Below are positions 34,391 through 43,119 of a DNA stretch of 64,000 bases, piece after piece. The position numbers and the translations under genes were made by a program. How positions within the stretch are numbered: the stretch's first letter is position 1; every line of letters begins with the position of its first letter. Below the pieces are notes generated by a model. That model searched no databases and was not told where the DNA came from. It saw only the letters and a program-made list of their open reading frames with translations. Origin of the DNA: Geobacter sp. SVR (GTDB taxonomy: Bacteria > Desulfobacterota > Desulfuromonadia > Geobacterales > Pseudopelobacteraceae); contig NZ_AP024469.1 of NCBI RefSeq assembly GCF_016865365.1, positions 1,789,001-1,853,000 of the forward strand, in the 5' to 3' direction.

Positions 34391-34439
34391 GGCCGGGTAC
34401 AGGTCCATGTTATAATGGATCATGCCCGGCCTTTTTTTT
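34391..34439 (+). terminator. Terminator / attenuator between yezD-like and sbp genes
   Basis: GGCCGGG (34391) pairs with CCCGGCC (34425-34431), followed by eight T. An inner TCCAT/ATGGA stem extends it. It ends 20 bases before the sbp ATG, so it ends the cysK unit and may also tune entry into the transporter genes. Confidence 0.85.
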
Positions 34440-34459
34440 AACCCCCCAAGGAGGAGATC

Positions 34460-35458
34460 ATGAAACCACGCAGCATAGCATCGCTCATTGCACTACTGGC
34501 CCTGGCACTGACAACGGCGATCCCGGCCCTCGCAGATGTCACTCTGCTCAACGTCTCATACGACCCGACCCGCGAACTGTACCAGGAGGTCAATACCGCT
34601 TTTTCCAAACAATGGCAGGCCAAGACCGGTGAAAAGGTCACCATCAAACAGTCCCACGGCGGTTCCGGCAAGCAGGCCCGGGCGGTGATCGACGGTCTGG
34701 AGGCCGATGTGGTCACCCTGGCGCTGGGCTACGACATCGATGCCATTGCCGAAAAAGGGCTGATCAAGCCGGGCTGGCAGAAGGAACTGCCCCACAACAG
34801 CTCTCCCTATACCTCCACCATCGTCTTCCTGGTGCGCAAGGGCAATCCCAAAAAGATCAAGAACTGGGACGACCTGATCAAGCCGGGTATTTCGGTAATC
34901 ACACCCAATCCCAAGACCTCCGGCGGCGCACGCTGGAATTATCTGGCTGCCTGGGCCTTTGCCCTGCATCAGAAAGGTGGCAGTGAGGCCAAGGCCAAGG
35001 AATTCGTGGCCAAGCTCTTCAAAAACGTACCGGTGCTCGATTCCGGCGCCCGCGGTTCCACCAACACCTTTGTCCAGCGTGGCCTGGGTGACGTCCTGCT
35101 GGCCTGGGAGAACGAGGCTTTCCTGGCCATCAACGAACTGGGACCGGATAAGTTCGAGGTGGTGACCCCTCCCGAGAGCATCCTGGCCGAGCCGCCGGTG
35201 ACCGTAATCGACAAAGTGGCGGACAAGAAGGGCACCCGCAAGGTGGCCGAGGAGTACCTGAAGTACCTCTACAGTGACGAGGGGCAGCGCATCGCCGCAA
35301 AACATTACTACCGCCCCATCAATCCCAAAATCCCTACCAAGCTGGCCAAGATCAAGAAGCTGTACACCATCGATCAGGCTTTCGGAGGCTGGCAGAAGGC
35401 GCAGAAGACCCACTTCGCCGATGGCGGGACCTTCGACCAGATCTACGCGGGCAAATAA
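34460..35458 (+). CDS. sbp: Sulfate ABC transporter, periplasmic substrate-binding protein
   Basis: A 332-residue sulfate-binding protein with signal peptide ([17 protein letters not shown]). Family motifs: [66 protein letters not shown] and [11 protein letters not shown], which line the oxyanion pocket in Sbp. It delivers sulfate or thiosulfate to CysTWA. AAGGAGG precedes the ATG by five bases. The permease genes follow. Confidence 0.95.
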   Translation: MKPRSIASLIALLALALTTAIPALADVTLLNVSYDPTRELYQEVNTAFSKQWQAKTGEKVTIKQSHGGSGKQARAVIDGLEADVVTLALGYDIDAIAEKGLIKPGWQKELPHNSSPYTSTIVFLVRKGNPKKIKNWDDLIKPGISVITPNPKTSGGARWNYLAAWAFALHQKGGSEAKAKEFVAKLFKNVPVLDSGARGSTNTFVQRGLGDVLLAWENEAFLAINELGPDKFEVVTPPESILAEPPVTVIDKVADKKGTRKVAEEYLKYLYSDEGQRIAAKHYYRPINPKIPTKLAKIKKLYTIDQAFGGWQKAQKTHFADGGTFDQIYAGK

Positions 35459-35460
35459 CG

Positions 35461-35555
35461 CAGGTTGAGGTTTCGGTCGCTACGCTTCCTTGTTCGCTAT
35501 GCTCACAGGTTACGGTTGAGGTGAAAGCCTCAACCTTAACCTCAACCTTAACCTG
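35461..35555. repeat. Repeat family C copy 1 (CAGGTTGAGGTT type)
   Basis: The left arm CAGGTTGAGGTTTCGG and right arm CCTCAACCTTAACCTCAACC are inverted; the middle contains GCTACGCTTCC. The gap between sbp and cysT is made almost entirely of it. Confidence 0.8.
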
Positions 35556-35564
35556 GAGTTTCTC

Positions 35565-36383
35565 ATGAAACGACAATCGGTCATCCCCGGCTTCGGCCCC
35601 TCCATGGGCTATACCATCTTTTACCTGAGCCTGATCGTGCTGATCCCGCTCTCGGCCCTGGTCTTCAAGGCCGCCGGGCTCAACTGGAGCGGCTTCGTGG
35701 CTGCCGTAACGGCCGAACGGGTGCTGGCCTCCTACCGGGTGACCTTCGGTGCAGCCATACTGGCGGCCGTCATCAACGTTTTCTTCGGGGTGCTGGTTGC
35801 CTGGGTGCTGGTACGGTACGATTTTCCCGGAAAGCGGCTGGTGGATGCCCTGGTGGATCTCCCCTTCGCACTTCCCACGGCCGTGGCCGGCATTACGCTG
35901 GCCACGGTCTACTCGGGCAATGGCTGGGTCGGGCAATGGCTGGAGCCCCGCGGGATCAAGGTCGCCTTTACGCCGCTCGGCATTATCGTGGCAATGGTCT
36001 TCATCGGCATTCCCTTTGTGGTACGCACGGTCCAGCCGGTAGTGGAAGAGATCGAGTCCGAACTGGAGGAAGCGGCCGCCTGCCTGGGAGCCAACCGCCG
36101 GCAAACCCTGAAGCTGGTGATCCTGCCGATGCTGATGCCGTCGATCCTGACCGGCTTTGCCCTGTCCTTTGCCCGCGCAGTAGGCGAATACGGTTCGATC
36201 ATCTTCATCGCCGGCAACATGCCGATGGTTTCGGAGATCACGCCGCTTCTGATCATCACCAAGCTGGAGCAGTACGACTACCAGGGAGCCACCGCCATTG
36301 CCACGGTGATGCTCGTGGCCTCCTTCTCGATCCTGCTGGCCATCAACATGCTGCAGCGCTGGAGCAGAAAGTACGCGGAATAG
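35565..36383 (+). CDS. cysT: Sulfate ABC transporter permease CysT
   Basis: A 272-residue inner-membrane permease with six hydrophobic segments. The sulfate-permease signature is seen in DLPFALPTAVAGITLATVYSGNGW, and the EAA-loop is EEAAACLGANRRQTLKLVILP. It forms the channel with CysW. It follows repeat C copy 1 and is followed, after a 142-base gap that holds repeat A copy 2, by cysW. Confidence 0.95.
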   Translation: MKRQSVIPGFGPSMGYTIFYLSLIVLIPLSALVFKAAGLNWSGFVAAVTAERVLASYRVTFGAAILAAVINVFFGVLVAWVLVRYDFPGKRLVDALVDLPFALPTAVAGITLATVYSGNGWVGQWLEPRGIKVAFTPLGIIVAMVFIGIPFVVRTVQPVVEEIESELEEAAACLGANRRQTLKLVILPMLMPSILTGFALSFARAVGEYGSIIFIAGNMPMVSEITPLLIITKLEQYDYQGATAIATVMLVASFSILLAINMLQRWSRKYAE

Positions 36384-36459
36384 AACTCTTGGCAAAGGGG
36401 CAGCGTAACCAAGCGGAATACTGGCACCAACTCTTTTTTTAGACAGTGTTGAAATTTTC

Positions 36460-36510
36460 AGGTTGTTCAAAAATGGGCAGATCGTTGAGATGCCCGTTTT
36501 TCAACAACCT
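36460..36510. repeat. Repeat family A copy 2 (short, 51 bases)
   Basis: AGGTTGTTCAAAAATGGGCA at the left and TGCCCGTTTTTCAACAACCT at the right are inverted with two mismatches; the middle is deleted relative to copy 3. It ends 16 bases before the cysW ATG, next to its ribosome-binding site. Confidence 0.8.
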
Positions 36511-36525
36511 ATCGAGGAGAGGGGC

Positions 36526-37389
36526 ATGTCTGCACCCACCAAATACGGCAAAAGCCGTTCCGGCAACCACAGCATAACCGAGCCGGCGGTTGTCCGCTGG
36601 ATTCTGATCGCAGCCGCGCTGTCATTCCTGGGGCTGTTCCTGCTGCTGCCCCTGGCTGCGGTCTTCAGCCAGGCCTTTGATAAAGGGCTGGAAGTCTATC
36701 TGGACGCCCTGCGGGAACCGGATACCCTGGCCTCAGTCCGGCTGACGCTGGTCACGGCTGCCGTGGCGGTGCCGCTCAACCTCGTTTTCGGCGTCGCGGC
36801 AGCCTGGGCGATCGCCAAGTTCAGGTTTCCCGGCAAACAGTTGCTGATCACCCTGATCGACCTGCCATTTTCGGTGTCGCCGGTTATCTCCGGCCTGATC
36901 TACGTACTGGTGTTCGGACTGCAGGGCTGGCTGGGGCCATGGCTCCAGGCCCATGACATCAAGATCGTTTTTGCCGTGCCGGGCATCATCCTGGCGACCA
37001 TCTTCGTTACCTTTCCGTTTGTGGCCCGGGAGCTGATCCCGCTGATGGAGGCTCAGGGCAAGGATGAAGAGGAGGCGGCGCTGGTGCTGGGGGCCAGCGG
37101 CCTCCAGACCTTTTTCCGCGTGACGCTTCCCAACATCAAATGGGGCATCATCTACGGGGTGATCCTGTGCAACGCCAGGGCAATGGGGGAATTCGGCGCA
37201 GTCTCGGTCGTATCCGGCCACATCCGCGGCACTACCAACACCGTTCCGCTGCATGTGGAGATCCTTTACAACGAATACAACTACACCGCCGCCTTTGCGG
37301 TGGCCTCGCTGCTGGCCTTTCTGGCACTGATCACCCTGTTGGTGAAGACTGTTGTGGAGTGGAAGATGCGACAGCAGTTGACGGAGTAA
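36526..37389 (+). CDS. cysW: Sulfate ABC transporter permease CysW
   Basis: A 287-residue permease with about six hydrophobic segments. [20 protein letters not shown] and the EAA-loop [26 protein letters not shown] are typical of CysW. The start MSAPTKYG has GAGGAG six bases upstream. It pairs with CysT in the membrane. The gap to cysA contains repeat D copy 4. Confidence 0.94.
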   Translation: MSAPTKYGKSRSGNHSITEPAVVRWILIAAALSFLGLFLLLPLAAVFSQAFDKGLEVYLDALREPDTLASVRLTLVTAAVAVPLNLVFGVAAAWAIAKFRFPGKQLLITLIDLPFSVSPVISGLIYVLVFGLQGWLGPWLQAHDIKIVFAVPGIILATIFVTFPFVARELIPLMEAQGKDEEEAALVLGASGLQTFFRVTLPNIKWGIIYGVILCNARAMGEFGAVSVVSGHIRGTTNTVPLHVEILYNEYNYTAAFAVASLLAFLALITLLVKTVVEWKMRQQLTE

Positions 37390-37400
37390 ATCAAAAGCAA

Positions 37401-37560
37401 TGAAACGCGGATGACGCAGATCGGGCGGATCAACGCGGATCAGGCACAGCCATTTCAGCTTTGAAGATTTTAACTGTCGAAAATCAGACCATATACAAAA
37501 CCATTCCAATTCAGATGCTGGTTTGCATCCCGCGGCCATGTCCGCGTCATCCGCGTTCCA
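37401..37560. repeat. Repeat family D copy 4 (GAAACGCGGATGACGCAGA type)
   Basis: The outer arms GAAACGCGGATGACGC and GCGTCATCCGCGTTCC are inverted; the middle is AT-rich. It fills the cysW-cysA gap. Confidence 0.75.
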
Positions 37561-37578
37561 TTATCACGAGGTTTTTTC

Positions 37579-38655
37579 ATGAGCATCGCAATCGAAAACA
37601 TCAGCAAGCAGTTCGGCAGTTTCAGCGCCCTGAAGGATGTCAGCCTTTCCATCCCTTCGGGAGAACTGGTGGCGCTGCTGGGCCCCTCCGGTTCGGGCAA
37701 GACCACCCTGCTGCGGCTGATAGCCGGTCTGGAAGCGGCGGACGCGGGGAAGATCCTCTTTAACGGCGAAGACACAACGGAACGCCATGTGCGCGAAAGG
37801 CGGGTCGGCTTCGTATTCCAGCACTACGCGCTGTTCCGGCACATGACCGTATTCGAGAACGTGGCTTTCGGACTGAGGGTCAGGCCGCGCTCCACGCGCC
37901 CCTCCAACGCGGAGATCAAGGAGCGGGTCATGGCACTGCTCAGGCTGGTGCAGTTGGAGGCTATGGCAGGCCGCTATCCGTCGCAATTGTCCGGGGGGCA
38001 ACGCCAGCGCATTGCCCTGGCGCGTGCCCTGGCGGTGGAGCCGCAGGTGCTGCTGCTGGACGAACCTTTCGGCGCTCTTGATGCCCAGGTGCGTGCCGAG
38101 CTGCGGCGCTGGCTGCGACGGCTGCACGATGAGATCCACGTTACCAGTGTATTCGTCACCCACGATCAGGAAGAGGCTCTGGAGGTGGCCGACCGGATCG
38201 TCGTGATGGATCAGGGGCGCATCGTGCAATCCGGCACCCCGGACGAGGTCTACGAGCATCCGGCCAGCCCCTTTGTGCTCAACTTTCTCGGCAACGTCAA
38301 CCTGTTCCGGGGGCGGGTGCACCAGGGGCAGGCCACCGTGGGGGGCATTCAGCTCGAAGCGCCGGAGCATGCCGGCACCGAGGACGCTCCGGCCCTCGCC
38401 TTTGTCCGTTCCCATGATCTGGAGATCGATCGCAACCCTTCCAATACAAGCGCCATGAAAGCCGAAGTGAGCCATATCCAGAAGCTCGGGCCCGCTGTCC
38501 GCGTGACGCTCGTCCTCGAAAACGGCGAATTCCTCGAGGCGGAGCTGACCAGGGAGCAGTATCGGAACCAGGAGCTGCAACAGGGGGAATCGGTGTACGT
38601 CAGGCCGCGTCAGGTACGGGTATTTGTGGAGGATTACCAGGATTACCAGATCTGA
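37579..38655 (+). CDS. cysA: Sulfate/thiosulfate ABC transporter ATPase CysA
   Basis: A 358-residue ATPase. Walker [10 protein letters not shown] (35-43), signature [15 protein letters not shown], Walker [13 protein letters not shown] and the H-loop [15 protein letters not shown] are all intact. A TOBE-type domain (about 240-355) ends the protein. It energises sulfate uptake with CysTW and Sbp. The next gene, the NifH-fold protein, starts 40 bases later. Confidence 0.96.
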   Translation: MSIAIENISKQFGSFSALKDVSLSIPSGELVALLGPSGSGKTTLLRLIAGLEAADAGKILFNGEDTTERHVRERRVGFVFQHYALFRHMTVFENVAFGLRVRPRSTRPSNAEIKERVMALLRLVQLEAMAGRYPSQLSGGQRQRIALARALAVEPQVLLLDEPFGALDAQVRAELRRWLRRLHDEIHVTSVFVTHDQEEALEVADRIVVMDQGRIVQSGTPDEVYEHPASPFVLNFLGNVNLFRGRVHQGQATVGGIQLEAPEHAGTEDAPALAFVRSHDLEIDRNPSNTSAMKAEVSHIQKLGPAVRVTLVLENGEFLEAELTREQYRNQELQQGESVYVRPRQVRVFVEDYQDYQI

Positions 38656-38695
38656 CGCCGGAATGCCGGGGACGGTGCGGACCGAAGGAGACTGC

Positions 38696-39568
38696 ATGAT
38701 ACGGGGCGGGACCAGAAGCATCGCGATCTATGGCAGGAACGGAGTCGGCAAAACCGTTGTCAGCACCAATCTGAGCACCGCACTCTCCCTGGCCGGCTAT
38801 CGGGTGCTGCTGATCGGCTGTGGAAGCACTGCCGGTTCGCTCATGCCGTCCCCTGCGGATGTCCCTGTTCCCACGTTGCTCGGGCTCATGCGGAGGCATC
38901 CCGGCGTCTCCCCTGCGGAGGCACTGTGGGAAAGCTACGCAGGGTTGTTCCGCCTGGAAACCGGCCTTTCCCCTGAGGGGGGTGCTGGTCCGGACATGTC
39001 GGTCACGGCGGCTACCCGGCGCATCGCCGAGTCGGGGCTGTTCGAAGAGCTGAAGCTGGATTACGTCATCTACAACGTGCAGGGTGACGAGGCTGGCGGC
39101 GGTTTCACCGTCCCGGTACGACAAGGTTTTTTTCAAAGCATCTTTACCGTCATGTCGGCGGAGCTCAACTCGGTCAGGGCCACCAATTCCCTGTTCGAGC
39201 AGATCCGGCAGCATTCGGGCAACGGATCGGCGCGGGCAGGGGGGATCATCGCCAACCTGGTGGATGCGCCTTTCGGCCGTGAGCTGATCGACGATTACGC
39301 CTCCAGGACCACTATCGGCGTGCTGGCATACATCCCGCGCATCCTTGCGGTCGGGAAAAAGGAAGCTCCGGAAAGGACGGTCTTTGAGTCCCTCTCCGAT
39401 TCTCACCAGGCTGAGTTGTTCAGCAGTCTGGCCCTGAAGATCGTAACCAACCTGGAAACACGAATTCCACATCCCCTTGGACCGGATGAGCTCTGGCGTT
39501 TCTCGCTCGGATGGAATACACGCTTCGTTGAGATGGAAACCGGTGAAGGAGCAGGTGCCGGCATCTAA
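38696..39568 (+). CDS. NifH/BchL-fold ATPase lacking the Fe-S cysteines
   Basis: A 290-residue protein clearly related to nitrogenase iron protein: IAIYGRNGVGKT (P-loop 13-20), LLIGCGSTAGSLM, LDYVIYNVQGDEAGGGFTVPVR, and IPHPLGPDELWRF. But both cysteines that bridge the 4Fe-4S cluster in NifH are absent: the NifH C97 region reads GGAGPDMSVT and the C132 site (VLGDVVCGG) reads VQGDEAGGG. The deviant-Walker KGG is RNG. It cannot be a nitrogenase reductase. It is the last gene of the sulfate transporter unit, so an accessory role in sulfate uptake or sulfite reductase maturation is inferred. AAGGAG precedes the ATG. Confidence 0.85.
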   Translation: MIRGGTRSIAIYGRNGVGKTVVSTNLSTALSLAGYRVLLIGCGSTAGSLMPSPADVPVPTLLGLMRRHPGVSPAEALWESYAGLFRLETGLSPEGGAGPDMSVTAATRRIAESGLFEELKLDYVIYNVQGDEAGGGFTVPVRQGFFQSIFTVMSAELNSVRATNSLFEQIRQHSGNGSARAGGIIANLVDAPFGRELIDDYASRTTIGVLAYIPRILAVGKKEAPERTVFESLSDSHQAELFSSLALKIVTNLETRIPHPLGPDELWRFSLGWNTRFVEMETGEGAGAGI

Positions 39569-39608
39569 ACGAGCAAACCGGCTCGTCCGTCCCCCTTTTT
39601 TTAATTTG

Positions 39609-39670
39609 TCTATCAAATCCATAGATAAATAAAATTTGTTGTTGACACATTTTGTGTGCTTTGTTATAAG
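39609..39670 (+). promoter_or_regulatory. metY promoter with upstream Rrf2-type operator
   Basis: TCTAT-N7-ATAGA spans 39609-39625. The promoter is TTGACA (39642) and TATAAG (39665), 17 bases apart. The operator lies 16 bases before the -35, unlike the overlapping sites at rrf2 and cysK. Confidence 0.7.
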
Positions 39671-39698
39671 TGCCTTCACAACCGAATAGGTACCCTTG

Positions 39699-39798
39699 CT
39701 TTATCGAGAGTGGTGGAGGGAAAGGCCCTGCGAAGCCACAGCAACCGGTTCTTCGGAGCGTCAGGTGCTAATTCCTGCCGTAACAGGCAAAGATGAGG
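39699..39798 (+). ncRNA. SAM-I (S-box) riboswitch
   Basis: The S-box core is present: CGAGAG...GGTGGAGGG, GGCCCTGCGAAGCC, CAGCAACC, and AGGTGCTAATTCCTGCC, with P1 formed by CTTTATC (39699) and GATGAGG (39792). SAM binding stabilises the aptamer and favours the terminator just downstream, so metY and perhaps the following hcy genes are shut off when SAM is high. Confidence 0.95.
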
Positions 39799-39830
39799 TG
39801 GGGTCACGGGGATCCTGCCCCTTGACATCC

Positions 39831-39862
39831 ATCCCATCTATCTCTAGATGGGATTTTTTTTT
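39831..39862 (+). terminator. Riboswitch-controlled terminator before metY
   Basis: The 10-bp stem ATCCCATCTA/TAGATGGGAT (loop TCTC) is followed by nine T. It lies 41 bases before the metY ATG. Confidence 0.92.
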
Positions 39863-39903
39863 GCGCGGCGCTCGCCGTGGAAAGTCGGGGAGGGAGGATA
39901 AAC

Positions 39904-41148
39904 ATGGAAAAGACGCTTCGCTTCGATTCGCTGCTCGTGCACGGGGGGCTGGAGGCCGGTCCGGCCGGTGCCACCTCGGTACCGATCGTGCAGTCGAGCT
40001 CCTTTGCATACAAGAGCGCCGAAGAGCTGGAGGACGTGTTCCGCGGCCGGGCCGTCGGGCAGGTGTACACTCGCATCGGCAACCCGACCACCGAGTCGCT
40101 GGAGCGCCGGCTGGCGCTTCTCGACGGTGGTGTGGCCGCCATTGCCACCGCCTCGGGCATGGCTGCCATCACCACAGCGGTGCTGACCATCCTGCGGGCA
40201 GGGGATGAGATCCTGTCATCCTCGTCCCTGTTCGGCGGCACCTTTTCGCTCTTCCGCGACACCCTCTCCAATTACGGCATCACCGCCCGCTTCGTCAATC
40301 CGCTGGACCTGGAGGCGGTCAGGGCAGGGGTGAACGAACGCACCCGGCTGCTGTTCGTGGAGACCATCGGCAATCCCAAACTGGACGTGCCCGATATCCC
40401 GGCACTGGCCGCCATTGCCCATGAGGCGGGACTGCCCCTGATGGTGGATGCCACGGTCACTACCCCTTATCTGGCCAACGGGGCCGCTCTGGGAGCGGAT
40501 ATCGTGATCCACTCCACCAGCAAGTACATCAACGGCAGTGGCACCTCCATCGGTGGCGTGATCATCGATCGCGGGAGCTTTGACTGGGACAGCCCTGCAT
40601 TTCCCCACTTCGAGCAGTTCCATAAGAAATACCGCGCCTTTGCCTTCAGTGCCCGGGCCCGCAAGCTGGTGCACAAGGATGTGGGGGCCTGCGCTGCGCC
40701 GATGAATTCCTTCCTGCTGACCGAAGGTATCCAGACCCTGGCGCTGCGGATGGACCGCCATTGTGAAAACGCACTGAAACTGGCCCGCTTCCTGAGCAAC
40801 CACAACAAGGTCAGCTGGGTCAATTATCCCGGACTGGAGGACTCGCCGCAGCACGAAGTGGCCAGCCGTCTGTACGGCGGCCGATACGGCGGTCTGCTGA
40901 CCTTCGGTACCGGGGACAAGGCCTCGGCCTTCCGGGTGATCAACGGGCTCAGACTGGCCAAGAACCTGGCCAACATCGGTGATGCCAAAACCCTGGTGAT
41001 CCATCCCGCCAGCACGATCTGCTGCGACTACAGCCCGGAGGAAAAGGGGCTGATGGGGGTGACCGAAGACTTGATCCGCGTCTCGGTCGGCATCGAGGAT
41101 GGCGAGGATATTGTCGAAGACTTCAAACGGGCGCTGGACGGGTTATAA
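39904..41148 (+). CDS. metY: O-acetylhomoserine sulfhydrylase-type PLP enzyme
   Basis: A 414-residue Cys/Met-metabolism PLP enzyme. The PLP lysine is K207 (HSTSKYINGSG); the YTRIGNPT, ATASGMAAI and SRLYGGRYGG segments are typical of MetY. Given the next genes it probably uses the HcyS thiocarboxylate, not free sulfide, to turn O-acetylhomoserine into homocysteine. GGAGG precedes the ATG. Controlled by the SAM riboswitch and possibly by Rrf2. Confidence 0.9.
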   Translation: MEKTLRFDSLLVHGGLEAGPAGATSVPIVQSSSFAYKSAEELEDVFRGRAVGQVYTRIGNPTTESLERRLALLDGGVAAIATASGMAAITTAVLTILRAGDEILSSSSLFGGTFSLFRDTLSNYGITARFVNPLDLEAVRAGVNERTRLLFVETIGNPKLDVPDIPALAAIAHEAGLPLMVDATVTTPYLANGAALGADIVIHSTSKYINGSGTSIGGVIIDRGSFDWDSPAFPHFEQFHKKYRAFAFSARARKLVHKDVGACAAPMNSFLLTEGIQTLALRMDRHCENALKLARFLSNHNKVSWVNYPGLEDSPQHEVASRLYGGRYGGLLTFGTGDKASAFRVINGLRLAKNLANIGDAKTLVIHPASTICCDYSPEEKGLMGVTEDLIRVSVGIEDGEDIVEDFKRALDGL

Positions 41149-41151
41149 AAC

Positions 41152-41200
41152 CAGGTTGAGGTTAAGGCTAAGGTTAAGATTTTTTCTCAACCTCAACCTG
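41152..41200. repeat. Repeat family C copy 2
   Basis: CAGGTTGAGGTTAAGG and CTCAACCTCAACCTG are inverted around an AT-rich loop. It lies between metY and hcyS. Confidence 0.8.
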
Positions 41201-41223
41201 ATTTCTACACAGGAGAAATCACC

Positions 41224-41460
41224 ATGCAGATTACCATCAACGGCAAAGAGACCACTGTTCCCGAGAATTCCGAGCGCACCATCGACAGTCTGCTGGAGGA
41301 ACTGGACGTTTCCCAGCGCCTGTATGTCACGGTGGAGCTGAACGGCGAGATCATCGACCGTGAGGCCTATGCAACGACGCCGGTCAAGGGGGGAGATGCC
41401 TTCGAATTCCTCTATTTCATGGGAGGCGGCAGCGCGACCTTTCCGCACTCGCGGCAGTGA
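41224..41460 (+). CDS. hcyS: HcyS-like ThiS/MoaD sulfur carrier with 9-residue tail
   Basis: A 78-residue beta-grasp sulfur carrier. The ThiS-like C-terminus LYFMGGG (GGG at 67-69) is followed by SATFPHSRQ, so the reactive Gly-Gly is not yet exposed. The neighbouring JAMM protease gene hcyD could remove the tail, and HcyF would then adenylate the free glycine. In Wolinella the homologous HcyS pathway makes methionine; a role in cysteine synthesis cannot be excluded. AGGAGAAATCACC precedes the ATG. Confidence 0.85.
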   Translation: MQITINGKETTVPENSERTIDSLLEELDVSQRLYVTVELNGEIIDREAYATTPVKGGDAFEFLYFMGGGSATFPHSRQ

Positions 41461-41623
41461 TCTTCGGGATTCCCCGTGCAGAGTGCAACCCGGCACGCTG
41501 CCGCGTTATTCCTCAATCGCCGTGACCGTGCGACAATTCCGTGCGAATTGGGCAGCGAAGGCTGCCCGCCGGGTGAGGCCAAAGGGCCGAATCGAAAGTT
41601 CACGTTTCCGAAAGGAGTTTTTG

Positions 41624-42436
41624 ATGCTGACCGAAGAACAGATCGAACGCTATTCCCGCCACATCATCCTCAAGGAGGTGGGGGGCAAAGGCCAGCAGAA
41701 GCTTTTCGACGGCCGGGTGCTGATCATCGGCGCCGGCGGTCTGGGGGCCCCGATCGCCCTGTATCTGGCAGCGGCCGGGGTCGGTACCATCGGCATTGCC
41801 GATGCGGACGAGGTCGATCTCTCCAACCTGCAACGCCAGGTGATCCATTTTACGCCGGACGTGGGCAAGCCCAAGGTGGAGTCAGCCCGGGAAAAGATGC
41901 TGGCCATCAACCCGGAACTGCAGGTCAGGACCTATCAGGAATGGATCAGCGCCGCCAACATCATGGAGATCATCCGTGACTATGACTTCGTGATCGACGG
42001 CACCGACAATTTCGCCGCAAAATTCCTGATCAACGACGCCTGCGTGCTGGCCGGCAAACCCTATTCCCACGGCGGCATCCTGCAGTTCGACGGTCAGACC
42101 ATCACGGTCAGGCCGGGCGAGTCGGCTTGCTACCGCTGCATTTTCCCGGAACCGCCCCCCAAGGAGGCCATTCCGACCTGTTCCCAGGCAGGGGTGATCG
42201 GCGTGCTGCCCGGCGTGCTCGGCACCATTCAGGCTACCGAAGCGATCAAATTCCTGCTGGGCAAGGGTGAACTGCTGACCGACCGGCTGCTGACCTACAA
42301 TGCTCTGCGGATGAAGTTCCGCGAAGTGCCGCTCAAACGCAAGGCCACCTGTCCGGTCTGCGGCGAAAACCCGACCATCACCGAAGCCAAGGATGAGCTG
42401 GATGCACTGACGGTCTGCGACCTGAAGACGTCCTGA
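41624..42436 (+). CDS. hcyF: HcyF: E1-like adenylyltransferase (MoeB/ThiF family)
   Basis: A 270-residue ThiF/MoeB/HesA protein. Nucleotide-binding GAGGLG (36-41), RHIILKEVGGKGQQKL, and the D-x5-DNF (DYDFVIDGTDNF) motif are present. The zinc cysteines appear as CYRC and CPVC. CSQAGVIGVLPGVLG holds the probable catalytic Cys region. It should adenylate the HcyS C-terminus so sulfur can be added. AGGAG precedes ATG by six bases. It follows hcyS by 163 bases. Confidence 0.9.
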   Translation: MLTEEQIERYSRHIILKEVGGKGQQKLFDGRVLIIGAGGLGAPIALYLAAAGVGTIGIADADEVDLSNLQRQVIHFTPDVGKPKVESAREKMLAINPELQVRTYQEWISAANIMEIIRDYDFVIDGTDNFAAKFLINDACVLAGKPYSHGGILQFDGQTITVRPGESACYRCIFPEPPPKEAIPTCSQAGVIGVLPGVLGTIQATEAIKFLLGKGELLTDRLLTYNALRMKFREVPLKRKATCPVCGENPTITEAKDELDALTVCDLKTS

Positions 42437-42445
42437 AAAGACAAT

Positions 42446-42625
42446 ATCTGCTACGGAAACACAGAGGCATGGAGGAACACCGAAAAAGAGAAAAGGCATG
42501 GCACACGGGAAAAGCGGAAACGGCAGGATGTAACTGAAGATCATCCGCCTTGATCCGTTTGTACCGCCTTTTCCGCGTTCTATGTCTTTGAATTTCTCTG
42601 TGTCTCCGTGGCTCTGTGACAGATT
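42446..42625. repeat. Repeat family D copy 2
   Basis: The left arm ATCTGCTACGGAAACACAGAGGC and right arm GTGTCTCCGTGGCTCTGTGACAGAT are inverted. The inner CCGCCTTTTCCGCG segment is shared with copies 1 and 3. It separates hcyF and hcyD. Confidence 0.8.
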
Positions 42626-42638
42626 GAAAGGTTTTGCC

Positions 42639-43040
42639 ATGTTAAAAATTCCCGTTTCCATTTACAATGACTTGGTCGCCCACGCCAGGGAGGGGTTTCC
42701 CCTGGAAGTCTGCGGCATCCTCGGGGGGACTGCCGATACCGTTTCGGCCATCTACCGCATGACCAACACCGACGCCAGCAACGAGCATTTCATGATGGAG
42801 CCCCGCGAGCAGTTCGCGGTTGTCAAGGATCTGCGTGCCAAGGGGTTGTCCATGCTGGCCATCTATCACTCGCACCCGGAGACCCCGGCGCGCCCTTCCG
42901 AGGAGGACATCCGGCTGGCACTTACACCGGGCGTTTCCTATGTGATCGCTTCGCTGGCAGAGGCTGAAGCGGTCGTCAAATCCTACCGGATCGAGGAGGG
43001 CAGGGTCGAGCACGAAGGGATCGAGATCACTGCTGCCTGA
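42639..43040 (+). CDS. hcyD: HcyD: JAMM/MPN+ metalloprotease
   Basis: A 133-residue JAMM-domain zinc protease: E23, then H77-S-H79-P-x7-S87-x2-D90 (YHSHPETPARPSEED). In the HcyS pathway it removes the C-terminal extension of the sulfur carrier and also frees the amino-acid product from it. Homologues include Mec+ of mycobacteria and QbsD. The start MLKIPVS has AAAGG seven bases upstream. It lies next to sir. Confidence 0.9.
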   Translation: MLKIPVSIYNDLVAHAREGFPLEVCGILGGTADTVSAIYRMTNTDASNEHFMMEPREQFAVVKDLRAKGLSMLAIYHSHPETPARPSEEDIRLALTPGVSYVIASLAEAEAVVKSYRIEEGRVEHEGIEITAA

Positions 43041-43061
43041 AAACGGCATCAGCATTGTTTG

Positions 43062-43089
43062 TTGACTTTATCTATGTATCTAGTATAGA
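43062..43089 (+). promoter_or_regulatory. sir promoter with a variant Rrf2 site
   Basis: TTGACT (43062) and TATAGA (43084) are 16 bases apart. TCTAT at 43071-43075 and ATAGA at 43085-43089 form an inverted pair with a 9-base spacer rather than 7. Confidence 0.55.
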
Positions 43090-43119
43090 TTTAATCCATT
43101 CCGTGAGGTAAACCAGTAC

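Noticed and set aside
38696-39568. Nitrogenase iron protein
   Set aside because: Both cluster cysteines are missing and no nifDK genes occur nearby.
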